From an uncultured Chromatiales bacterium (GTDB taxonomy: Bacteria; Pseudomonadota; Gammaproteobacteria; Steroidobacterales; BM003), in assembly GCA_937128475.1 (NCBI GenBank), contig CAKZML010000294.1:1-36633 (forward strand): a stretch of DNA of 36,633 nt, in the 5' to 3' direction. The stretch's first letter is position 1, and every line of letters starts with the position of its first letter. The notes below the pieces were generated by a model. That model had not been told where the DNA came from. It searched no databases and saw only the letters and a list, made by a program, of their open reading frames with translations. The translations under genes were made by a program, and so were the position numbers. Below are positions 13,055 to 21,356 of the stretch, one piece after another.

Positions 13055-13609
13055 ATGCACTTCAATATCCCAAACACGCTGACCTGGTTTCGTATTGGGC
13101 TAATCCCCCTTGTGATGCTTGCTTATAACCTGCCGTATGACTGGGCGCATCCTCTGGCAGGCTGGTTATTTGGCATCGCGGCCATCACCGACACCCTGGA
13201 CGGCTACCTGGCGCGGAAACTCGAGCAGACCTCGGCGTTTGGCGCATTTCTGGATCCGGTTGCGGACAAGGTCATCGTTTGCGTGGCGCTTTTGCTGATT
13301 GTGCAGACGGATCCAGGTCTGTTGATCCTGATAATTTCCTGCGTAATCGTGGGCCGCGAGATCACAATTTCAGCCTTGCGCGAGTGGATGGCCGAGATCG
13401 GCGCACGCCACAGGGTCGCCGTGCAAAACGTTGCCAAGTACAAGACCATTGGGCAAATGGTGGGTCTGGCCTTCATGTTGCACGAGGAGCCATTCATTGG
13501 TTTGCCGGTTTACGACATCGGACTGGCACTGCTGGTAATCGCGTCAGTGCTCACGCTTTGGTCAATGTGGGAGTACTTGAGCGCGGCCTGGCCCGACCTG
13601 AGTCGCTAA
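13055..13609 (+). CDS. pgsA: CDP-diacylglycerol--glycerol-3-phosphate 3-phosphatidyltransferase
   Basis: CDP-alcohol phosphatidyltransferase motif DTLDGYLARKLEQTSAFGAFLDPVADK; classical uvrC-pgsA-tRNA-Gly neighbourhood. Confidence 0.95.
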   Translation: MHFNIPNTLTWFRIGLIPLVMLAYNLPYDWAHPLAGWLFGIAAITDTLDGYLARKLEQTSAFGAFLDPVADKVIVCVALLLIVQTDPGLLILIISCVIVGREITISALREWMAEIGARHRVAVQNVAKYKTIGQMVGLAFMLHEEPFIGLPVYDIGLALLVIASVLTLWSMWEYLSAAWPDLSR

Positions 13610-13625
13610 AAGCTCAAATTGGTGC

Positions 13626-13653
13626 TTGACACATGAGCTTGCTGCCTTAAAAT
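13626..13653 (+). promoter_or_regulatory. Sigma70-type promoter for tRNA-Gly
   Basis: TTGACA (13626) - 16 nt - TAAAAT (13648). Confidence 0.6.
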
Positions 13654-13785
13654 ACGCACCCTCTCAACGGGAATAACTCTCCTGGCGAGCATAACCTGGC
13701 AAAGGTTGCAGTGCTCAGTAAAACCAGCGAGTTAGCAAGTTCGGCAGTGACGAAGTTGCACGAAGTCTGAGGCAGGAATAGGTAA

Positions 13786-13861
13786 GCGGGTGTAGCTCAG
13801 CTGGTAGAGCGATACCTTGCCAAGGTATAGGTCGACGGTTCGAACCCGTTCACCCGCTCCA
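13786..13861 (+). tRNA. tRNA-Gly (anticodon GCC), CCA encoded
   Basis: GCGGGTG/CACCCGC acceptor stem, TAGCTCAGCTGGTAGAGC D arm, anticodon loop TTGCCAA, GTTCGAACC T loop, terminal TCCA. Confidence 0.96.
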
Positions 13862-13989
13862 ATTTCTCCTCCTTCGCGATCCCGATAGCGGCGAGACGAT
13901 CAGGTTCTCACGCATCCCGACAAGAAAAGACACCGACATCAATGATATCGGCGCCTGACTGTGCCTGGCTTATGCGCCCGGAGTGTCGG

Positions 13990-15129
13990 TCAGTCCACTT
14001 TGACCAGTAGATCCGGGGACAGATCGGCAATAGATCGGCAGCCGGTGAGGGCCAGGGTGGTATCCAGTTCTTCCTGGAGAATTTCCAGGGCCTTCAGTGC
14101 ACCCTCGCGGCCGCCCGCGGCCAGTCCGTATACCGGGGCTCGACCCAGGATTACTGCTTCGGCGCCCAGTGCCACCGCCTTGGCAATGTCGGATCCACGG
14201 CGAATGCCGCCGTCGACGATGATCGAGGCCTTGCCGCCAATCGCGGCGGCCACCTCGGGCAGTGCATCCAGTCCGCTAATGGCGCTATCCAGTTGTCTGC
14301 CACCATGGTTGGATAGCACCACGCCGTCCACGCCGAGGCTCACAGCCCGCTGTGCGTCATCGGCACGCAAGACTCCCTTGATCAGGAGTTTGCCGGGCCA
14401 GCGGTCCCTGAAGCGCTTCAGGTCGTCCCAGGACAGGGATGCATCGAACATGCCGTGGCCAACGAAGTTGTTCACGTCCTTTCCTGGACCCAGTTCCCGT
14501 TCCACGTTGAGGAAACGGGGCTTGTTGGTGGCCACGCTGGCTACCCAGCGGGGATGCATGAGGATGTTGAGCTTGGTGGCCAGGGGGAACTGCTGCTTTG
14601 GCAGCATGCCACTGCGGAAATCCCGCTCGCGCTTGCCGGCCACCGGGAAATCACTGGTGATGATCAAGGTGCCGAAGTCGGCATCCCGGGCGCGCTGGAT
14701 CAAGGCGTCGGTAATCGCTCTTTCCTTGAAGACATAGGCCTGGAACATCAATTCGCCACCGGCTTGCTCCCGAACGTCTTCGAGCAGGCTCATGCACACT
14801 GTGGAGGCGGCGAAGGGCACGCCCATCAAGGCCGATGCCTGGGCCATTTCCAGGTCGCCATTACGCCATGACAAGCCATTCAGGCCGGTAGGGCCGACGA
14901 TGACCGGCATCCGGGCAGGCGCCCCCATGACCGTAGCAGCGGTATCCCGGGTGGATACGTCTATCAGGGTGCGTGGCCTGAAACGCCATCGCGCCAGGGC
15001 ATCGAGATTCCCGGAGAGTGTTCTCTCATCCTCGGATCCGCCGTCTACATAGGAAAATACAAACTTGGGCAGACGCTTGCGAGCGATCTTTCGCAGGTCT
15101 TCGATGTTCACCGCATCTTGGTACTTCAT
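13990..15129 (-). CDS. FMN-dependent alpha-hydroxyacid dehydrogenase/oxidase (lactate/mandelate dehydrogenase family)
   Basis: DLRKIARKRLPKFVFSYVDGGSEDE, LGVDGVVLSNHGGRQLD, IIVDGGIRRGSDIAKAVALGAEAVILGR. Confidence 0.9.
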   Translation of the reverse strand: MKYQDAVNIEDLRKIARKRLPKFVFSYVDGGSEDERTLSGNLDALARWRFRPRTLIDVSTRDTAATVMGAPARMPVIVGPTGLNGLSWRNGDLEMAQASALMGVPFAASTVCMSLLEDVREQAGGELMFQAYVFKERAITDALIQRARDADFGTLIITSDFPVAGKRERDFRSGMLPKQQFPLATKLNILMHPRWVASVATNKPRFLNVERELGPGKDVNNFVGHGMFDASLSWDDLKRFRDRWPGKLLIKGVLRADDAQRAVSLGVDGVVLSNHGGRQLDSAISGLDALPEVAAAIGGKASIIVDGGIRRGSDIAKAVALGAEAVILGRAPVYGLAAGGREGALKALEILQEELDTTLALTGCRSIADLSPDLLVKVD

Positions 15130-15134
15130 GAGTT

Positions 15135-16739
15135 TTACGCCTTTTGTCCGGCAATCCTTCCACTGAACACACAGCCACCGAGGAAGGTTCCCTCGAGACC
15201 GCGTTTACCATTCATTCCGCCACCACCAAATCCGGCGGTTTCACCTACTGCGTACAGCCCGGGGATGGATTCGCCAGCGGGACTGAGCACCTGGCTGTCC
15301 AGGTTGGTCTGGATGCCGCCCATACTCTTGCGACTGATGATGTGCTCGCGAATCGCAATCAGGGGACCCGCCTTGGGATCGAGAATCTTCTGGGCCTTGC
15401 AGGTTCTAAGCCGATCGGGGAGATATTTTCGTGCGAATTCGATGCGCTGTATCTGCTCGTCGGAACGCAGTTTTGGATGCCGGTCCAGGGTGGCGTCATA
15501 GCGGGCCACTGCCGAACTGATCGCGTCCAGGCTCACTGATTCATCACCCTGCAGGGCATTCATGCTCTCCACCAGTTCCGGCAGGCTGTCGGCGACCACA
15601 AAGTCCGGGCAGTTTGTTGCCAGCTCCTGGTACAGCCAATGATTGCCAAACGCGATATCCCGCAGCACATGCAGGCGATTCTTCTCACGCCAGGAGGGGT
15701 TGAACTCGCCGCCGGATATGGCCAGCTCCTTCAGGGCAATTTTCTTGTTCAATAATTGCCACGAGTAAGCCCGGTCCTGCTTGCAGATCTGGGCCACCAG
15801 GTCATGGGTGTCGAAACCGGTTACCAGCGGCATGGGGCCGATGCGTTCACCTCGCCAGTTCAGCCACAGGGCGGATTTTGGAGGCACCAGGGAAAGTCCA
15901 TGGTGAGGCTTGCGGGGTTTCCAGTGAGGCACACCGGCGGCGTAGTTCCACTGCCAGTCCAGGTGGGTAATATTGGCGCCCTGGGCTGCGGCGGCATCGT
16001 GCAGGGTGCCGTCGGCAAACTTGTGTGAACCGTTGAGCAGGCGTTCCGGTGGACGACCCCAGTCCTCGTGCCAGTTTCGACGTACCCGGTCGATGTCACC
16101 ATTGATCCCGCCCGCGGCGATGACCACTGATTCAGCGTGTGCCTGGAACGGTATACCGCCTGGTTCCTGTTGACCGGTCACACCGGTGACAGCGCCATTG
16201 CTGGTGACCAGGGTCTCGACCTTGTGAGAAAACTTGAGGGTAAGCAGATCCACCCTGGGATGAGACATCAGGGTGTTAACCATGATCTTGGAGAGTTCAT
16301 GGCCGGTACCCCAGACTATGTGCCAGCGCGGGACCGAGTTTCCCGGAGTGTGCAGGCCACGCTCTACCCACAAGGGTGCCGGCATGAACTGTACGCCGCG
16401 TGCCTTGAGCCAGTCGTAAACCTCGTTCACGCCACGATAGACGTAAGCCTCTGCCCATGCCCTGGGCCAGTGATCCGAGGGCGCCAGTTCGCCGAAAGCC
16501 AGCCAGTCGGCCAGTCCAAGTTCGGGGGAGTCGTGAATCTTGTTCTTGCGCTGGATGTCGGTGCCGGCATACCACATGCCACCGAAGCTTTCCTTCGCCA
16601 GGCCACCGAAGTTCTCGTCGATGTCTCGTTCCAGCAGGAGCACTCGCCGTCCGCGGTCCAGGAGTTCACAGGCAGCGGTAATCCCAGCTATGCCGCCTCC
16701 GACAACTATCACATCAGACTGATAACTTTCCATGGGCAC
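15135..16739 (-). CDS. FAD-dependent dehydrogenase (fumarate reductase/KsdD-like flavoprotein)
   Basis: DVIVVGGGIAGITAACELLDRGRRVLLLERD Rossmann motif; C-terminal GLYAVGETAGFGGGGMNGKRGLEGTFLGGCVFSGRIAGQ. Confidence 0.88.
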   Translation of the reverse strand: MPMESYQSDVIVVGGGIAGITAACELLDRGRRVLLLERDIDENFGGLAKESFGGMWYAGTDIQRKNKIHDSPELGLADWLAFGELAPSDHWPRAWAEAYVYRGVNEVYDWLKARGVQFMPAPLWVERGLHTPGNSVPRWHIVWGTGHELSKIMVNTLMSHPRVDLLTLKFSHKVETLVTSNGAVTGVTGQQEPGGIPFQAHAESVVIAAGGINGDIDRVRRNWHEDWGRPPERLLNGSHKFADGTLHDAAAAQGANITHLDWQWNYAAGVPHWKPRKPHHGLSLVPPKSALWLNWRGERIGPMPLVTGFDTHDLVAQICKQDRAYSWQLLNKKIALKELAISGGEFNPSWREKNRLHVLRDIAFGNHWLYQELATNCPDFVVADSLPELVESMNALQGDESVSLDAISSAVARYDATLDRHPKLRSDEQIQRIEFARKYLPDRLRTCKAQKILDPKAGPLIAIREHIISRKSMGGIQTNLDSQVLSPAGESIPGLYAVGETAGFGGGGMNGKRGLEGTFLGGCVFSGRIAGQKA

Positions 16740-16811
16740 TTCCCTGGGTTACGAGCAGTGGATTGCGAGTTTAGTTAGTCGAATGATTGTACCCAAGATT
16801 GCGGCGGGGTA

Positions 16812-16838
16812 CCGGGAATCGCGAAATTTCGAGCCCGG
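16812..16838. repeat. Imperfect palindrome CCGGGAATCGCGAAATTTCGAGCCCGG
   Basis: Core CGAAATTTCG perfect palindrome with CCGGG/CCCGG flanks, upstream of the FAD dehydrogenase; no T-tract. Confidence 0.5.
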
Positions 16839-16859
16839 TTAATGATGGCGTTGCTTGAC

Positions 16860-17042
16860 CTATTCCGGCTTCAGGCTGCACCCGCCACATGAGTGGGTTG
16901 CGCAGCCACGGCAGGCCAGTACGTCCTGCTCGATCTGTGATTTGGGGAGATCACGACGAACCAGGGCCTGGACCGCCAGCCATAAGGCCAGCATCACCAG
17001 GATGCTGCCTATGGTCACGCCAAGTTGTAGCAGTATGTTCAA
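16860..17042 (-). CDS. 60-aa membrane-anchored tetra-cysteine protein, last gene of the Rnf operon (candidate Rnf Fe/Fe-S maturation factor)
   Basis: TTG start overlapping rnfA stop by 4 nt (TTGA); one TM helix then C-RGC-ATHS-CGGC tail. Confidence 0.7.
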   Translation of the reverse strand: MNILLQLGVTIGSILVMLALWLAVQALVRRDLPKSQIEQDVLACRGCATHSCGGCSLKPE

Positions 17043-17620
17043 CTCGCCATTCCTGCAAAGCCCATGAAAGCCATGGACAGTATACCAGCCAGGATAAGGG
17101 TCACCGCAGCGCCCTGGACCACCGATGAGACGCTGGACAGTTCCAGGCGTTCGCGCATGCCCGCCATCAGCACCAGGGCGATGATGAAACCGACGCCGGC
17201 GCCGGCAGCATATGACAGCGATTGCACGAAGTCGTATTGCTTGGCTGTCTGGAACAGCGCCACGCCCAGGATGGCGCAGTTGGTGGTAATCAGGGGCAGG
17301 AAAATACCCAGTGCACGGAACAGGGCCGGGCTGAATTTCTTGATGATCATCTCAACCAGCTGCACTGACGAGGCGATCACCACGATGTAGGCAATCAGCT
17401 GCAGGTACGGGGCGCCGATGAAGATCAGTGCCTTGTTGATACCGTAGGCGCAGATGGAGCTGACCAGCATCACGAAGGTGACCGCACCGCCCATTCGCAG
17501 AGCAGTATCAACCTTGGAGGACACGCCCAGGAACGGGCAGATACCAAGGAACATGGCCAGCACGAAATTATTAATCAGTGCCGCATTAAGAAAGATCGAC
17601 ATGGAAGAGGCGGTGGTCAT
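17039..17620 (-). CDS. rnfA: Electron transport complex subunit RnfA
   Basis: FLNAALINNFVLAMFLGICPFLGVSSKVDTALRMGGAVTFVM; TTNCAILGVALF. Confidence 0.95.
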   Translation of the reverse strand: MTTASSMSIFLNAALINNFVLAMFLGICPFLGVSSKVDTALRMGGAVTFVMLVSSICAYGINKALIFIGAPYLQLIAYIVVIASSVQLVEMIIKKFSPALFRALGIFLPLITTNCAILGVALFQTAKQYDFVQSLSYAAGAGVGFIIALVLMAGMRERLELSSVSSVVQGAAVTLILAGILSMAFMGFAGMAS

Positions 17621-18258
17621 TCTGCGGCCTCCTTGCGGTGTTTAACCCAGTTAAACAGCAACAACCACATACCCAGTACGAAGAAGGCGCCGGGCGGGAG
17701 AATCATTACGATCCAGGGTTCGAACTCGGGTCCGAAGACCTGGAAGCCGAACAAGGTGCCGTTGCCGAGTACTTCTCGTACCGTACCCAGTGAGAGGCAG
17801 GCAACAGTGAATCCCACGCCCATGCCCAGGGCATCCAGCACGGACTGGCGAAGATTATTGCGTGAGGCAAAGGCCTCGGCCCGACCCAGGATCATGCAGT
17901 TCACAACTATCAAGGCGATGAACGCGCCCAGTGCCTTGTGCACCTCGTAACTCAGGGCCTGCAGCACGTACTCGGTGACCGTCACGAAGGTGGCGATGAT
18001 CAGAATGTAGGAGGCGATGCGGACCTGCTTGGGAATCAGTTTTTGGGCGAGGGAGACAATTGTGCTGGAAAGCACCATGACGAACGTGGAGGCCGCGCCG
18101 ATAGCCAGGGCATTGATTGCCGAGTTGGTTACCGCCAGCACCGGGCACATACCCAGGAGGGCGACAAATACCGGGTTCTCGCGCCAGAGCCCCTTGATGA
18201 AGTTATCAGCGCTTTCCGAGCTAGTCTTGGTCTGTATGCTGGCTGCTGGTGTTGCCAT
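17617..18258 (-). CDS. rnfE: Electron transport complex subunit RnfE
   Basis: FIKGLWRENPVFVALLGMCPVLAVTNSAINALAIGAAST; IVVNCMILGRAEAFASRN. Confidence 0.95.
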   Translation of the reverse strand: MATPAASIQTKTSSESADNFIKGLWRENPVFVALLGMCPVLAVTNSAINALAIGAASTFVMVLSSTIVSLAQKLIPKQVRIASYILIIATFVTVTEYVLQALSYEVHKALGAFIALIVVNCMILGRAEAFASRNNLRQSVLDALGMGVGFTVACLSLGTVREVLGNGTLFGFQVFGPEFEPWIVMILPPGAFFVLGMWLLLFNWVKHRKEAAE

Positions 18259-18958
18259 CGCGTAATACCTGAATATTGTTCTGCAAGATCACCATGACAT
18301 TCATGGCGCTCGTGTTGATAAGCTTTTGTACCGCCTTACTGGTGATGGTAGCGCCGGTGATGCCCTCGACTTCCCAGGGGTTTATTTTTTTCCCGGGCTT
18401 GGCGAACACCACCTCGTTGGCGAGGGTCGTGCCATCAGCTGACAGGCTTACGTCCAGCGCCTCGAAATTGGCGACAAAGGCCGGGTCTGTCTCGATCTTG
18501 TCACCCAGTCCCGGAGTTTCCTTGGTGGCGAGCACCTTGAAACCGACGATGCACTGACAATCAGGATCGTATCCGTACAGCACTTTCACTATATCGGCGA
18601 AACCCTGGCCTGAGGCTTCCACGGCGACGCCCACCAACTCACCATCGTTGCCGTAAGCGGCGTAATAACGTTCTGCCGGTTTTTCTGAGGGCTCCATCAG
18701 CCTTAGCCGACCGTCCTCCGGGGTAAATGTCAGCTTGCTGCTGGCACCCGGGACCACGTCGAAAATGGCTCGCTCAAGGGCTTCGGCCTTGTTTTTCTCG
18801 ATGGTGGGCAAGGTAGCCATATAGGTGAACACGAGCAGGATGCCGGAGATAATTCCGATGCCTGCCATGGTCATAATCATCCGGGCGCTACTGACCTCAG
18901 GGGGTTGCTCCGGGATATCGGGACTGGCAGTTGCTGCAATGGTGTCTGAGGCGGTCAT
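18221..18958 (-). CDS. rnfG: Electron transport complex subunit RnfG (FMN-binding)
   Basis: Start re-assigned to MTASDTIAA (18958, 4-nt overlap with rnfD); single TM; FMN-attachment motif GITGATITSKAV. Confidence 0.93.
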   Translation of the reverse strand: MTASDTIAATASPDIPEQPPEVSSARMIMTMAGIGIISGILLVFTYMATLPTIEKNKAEALERAIFDVVPGASSKLTFTPEDGRLRLMEPSEKPAERYYAAYGNDGELVGVAVEASGQGFADIVKVLYGYDPDCQCIVGFKVLATKETPGLGDKIETDPAFVANFEALDVSLSADGTTLANEVVFAKPGKKINPWEVEGITGATITSKAVQKLINTSAMNVMVILQNNIQVLRDGNTSSQHTDQD

Positions 18959-19992
18959 GACTTCTTGACCTCCTTTTTCGGTTTTGTTGCGCCGTAGATC
19001 CCGGGTTGGGTCATTTGATCGATCAGCGGGGTGGCTGCGTTCATCAGCAGGATGGCGTACATCACGCCTTCGGGTAGACCGCCGAACTGGCGAATCAAGA
19101 TCACCAGCACGCCGATGCCTGCTGCAAATATCCAACTACCAATCGGAGTAAGCGGTGAACTTACCGGGTCAGTCGCCATGAACAGCGCGCCCAGCACCAG
19201 GCCACCTGCCAACAGGTGGTGGACGGCATTGGGGTAAATCTCGGGATTCGAGAAATGCAGGGCACTGGCGAATATGGCCACGGTCAGGAAAATACCGGTC
19301 GGGACACGCCAGTTCAGGAATCCGCGCCAGGCCAGATATACGCCGCCGAGCAACAACAGAATTGCCGAGGTTTCTCCCAGGGAACCGGCTACATTCCCAA
19401 GCAGCAAGTCTGTCGAATTCGTAGCCAGTTGTTCGAACTTCATGTGGGCCAGGGGCGTGGCGGTGGTCACGCCGTCATATGCCGGACGCATAAAGGGCAG
19501 GGCAAAGGTATCGCCACGCAGGGTCATGAACTCGCTAATGCCCAGGTTCGGAACCCAGGTTGTTATGGCTACCGGGAATGTTGCCTGCAGGAAAGCACGG
19601 CCGGTCAGTGAGGGGTTGAAAATATTCTGGCCCAGTCCGCCGAACAGCAACTTGCCAAAGAAGATCGCCACCAGGGAACCCACTGCTGCCATCCAAAGAG
19701 GCAGTCCCGGCGGCAAGGTCATAGCCAGCAGGATACCGGTTAGTGCGGCGCTGCCGTCACCTACCGGGCTTTGCGACAAGGGGCCGCGTCCGGTGGTCAG
19801 CCACTCGGCCAGCATGCAACTCAGGGCGCAAACAAGAATCAGCAGCAATGCACTGATGCCAAAGTTGATCACTGCCGCAATCATGGCGGGCACCAGGGCA
19901 TAAATCACATGGCGCATGACACCCGGCGTGCTAACCGGGCCCTTGGCGAAAGGCGGTGTGGCGATAACCAGGCGGGGTTCAGAATTACTCAC
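18955..19992 (-). CDS. rnfD: Electron transport complex subunit RnfD
   Basis: GDGSAALTGILLAMTLPPGLPLWMAAVGSLVAIFFGKLLFGGLGQNIFNPSLTGRAFL; YDGVTTATPL covalent-FMN motif. Confidence 0.95.
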   Translation of the reverse strand: MSNSEPRLVIATPPFAKGPVSTPGVMRHVIYALVPAMIAAVINFGISALLLILVCALSCMLAEWLTTGRGPLSQSPVGDGSAALTGILLAMTLPPGLPLWMAAVGSLVAIFFGKLLFGGLGQNIFNPSLTGRAFLQATFPVAITTWVPNLGISEFMTLRGDTFALPFMRPAYDGVTTATPLAHMKFEQLATNSTDLLLGNVAGSLGETSAILLLLGGVYLAWRGFLNWRVPTGIFLTVAIFASALHFSNPEIYPNAVHHLLAGGLVLGALFMATDPVSSPLTPIGSWIFAAGIGVLVILIRQFGGLPEGVMYAILLMNAATPLIDQMTQPGIYGATKPKKEVKKS

Positions 19993-21323
19993 GTCACTTT
20001 CTCCCGTGCCTGTTTTTCACGCAGCAAGCCCTTGGCCACCCGGAAGCGTTGCACCAACGGAATATTCGATGGGCAAACGTAAGAGCATGATCCGCATTCC
20101 ATGCAATCCATAATGTGATAGTTCAGCATGTCGTCATATTTAGCAGAGCGTGCGAGGGCCCCAAGAGCGCTGGGATTCAGATATACCGGGCAGGCATCCA
20201 GGCAGGCGGAGCAGCGGATGCAGGGATATTCCCTGCGTTCCTGTAACTGGCCCTCGGTCAGTACCACAATTCCCGAGGTTCCCTTGAGAATCGGCACGTC
20301 CATGAATTGCTGGGGAGTTCCCATCATTGGACCGCCGAACAGGATTTCCCGTGCATCGTCGGTCAGGCCACCGCAGTACTCGATGACCTTGGCCAGGCTC
20401 ATGCCGGTGGGTGCCAGCAAGGTGGTTGGCCGGACGATTCCCGGTCCAGTTACCGTGACCACGCGCTCAATCAGGGGCTGCCCGAAAGCGAAGTAATCAC
20501 CGATGCCAGCTGCGGTACCGACATTCTGCACGACTACGTGCACGTCAATCGGCAGCTTGCCACTGGGGACTTCCTGTTTCAGCACTGCAGTGATCAACAT
20601 CTTCTCTGCGCCCTGGGGGTACTTGGTTTCCAGTGGCACCAGTTCGCAGGGCATGTCTGCCGGGATACGATCTCGAAGCAGCTTGATCGCATCCCACTTG
20701 TTGTTTTCAACCGCGATGAATGCTTTCTCGGTGCCCAGGATGCGCGACATGATCTTGATGCCCAGGATGATCGAGTCCGCCCATTCCAGCATGATTCGAT
20801 GATCGCTGGTCAGGTAGGGTTCGCATTCGCAACCGTTGAGAAGTAACCATTGGGCGCGCTTTCCTTCGGGAACAGCGAGCTTCACGTGGGTGGGGAAGGC
20901 CGCGCCTCCCAACCCTACAAATCCACCCTGGCGTACGTTCTCCAGCAACTGGGCGTTGTTCATGTTCTCCCAGTCCAACTCATGGCCGTCGTACAGGGTC
21001 TGGGCCGAGGTGTGGTCGACATCGATAACGATGCACTCTGCCAGTGAACCATTTGGATGATGACGTTTTTCGATGCCCACCACGGTACCGGTCACCGAGG
21101 AGTGCAGGGGCACGGATACGAAGCCACCCGCCTCGGCGATAACTTGTCCGCGAAATACCTTGTCACCGGCTTTCACTATCGGTCGGGAGGGCGCGCCGAT
21201 GTGTTGACTCAGGGGTAGAACCACCTGGTCAGGGAACTTAATCCTTTCAATCGGCCTGCTGGCAGTCAGCTCCTTGTGCTCTGGAGGATGAATGCCGTGG
21301 CGAAATGTCTTGGCCTCGCTCAT
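19989..21323 (-). CDS. rnfC: Electron transport complex subunit RnfC
   Basis: GIHPPEHKELTASRPIERI, GFVGLGGAAFPTHVKL, two 4Fe-4S motifs CIRCSACLDACP and CMECGSCSYVCP; 444 aa, no long C-terminal extension. Confidence 0.95.
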   Translation of the reverse strand: MSEAKTFRHGIHPPEHKELTASRPIERIKFPDQVVLPLSQHIGAPSRPIVKAGDKVFRGQVIAEAGGFVSVPLHSSVTGTVVGIEKRHHPNGSLAECIVIDVDHTSAQTLYDGHELDWENMNNAQLLENVRQGGFVGLGGAAFPTHVKLAVPEGKRAQWLLLNGCECEPYLTSDHRIMLEWADSIILGIKIMSRILGTEKAFIAVENNKWDAIKLLRDRIPADMPCELVPLETKYPQGAEKMLITAVLKQEVPSGKLPIDVHVVVQNVGTAAGIGDYFAFGQPLIERVVTVTGPGIVRPTTLLAPTGMSLAKVIEYCGGLTDDAREILFGGPMMGTPQQFMDVPILKGTSGIVVLTEGQLQERREYPCIRCSACLDACPVYLNPSALGALARSAKYDDMLNYHIMDCMECGSCSYVCPSNIPLVQRFRVAKGLLREKQAREKVT

Positions 21324-21356
21324 CTTGAGGGCGCTCTCCGGGCGGGTTGTGTTCTA

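Noticed and set aside
15756-16778. Plus-strand ORFs opposite the FAD dehydrogenase
   Set aside because: Shadow ORFs; the minus-strand frame has clear FAD-binding and C-terminal flavoprotein motifs.
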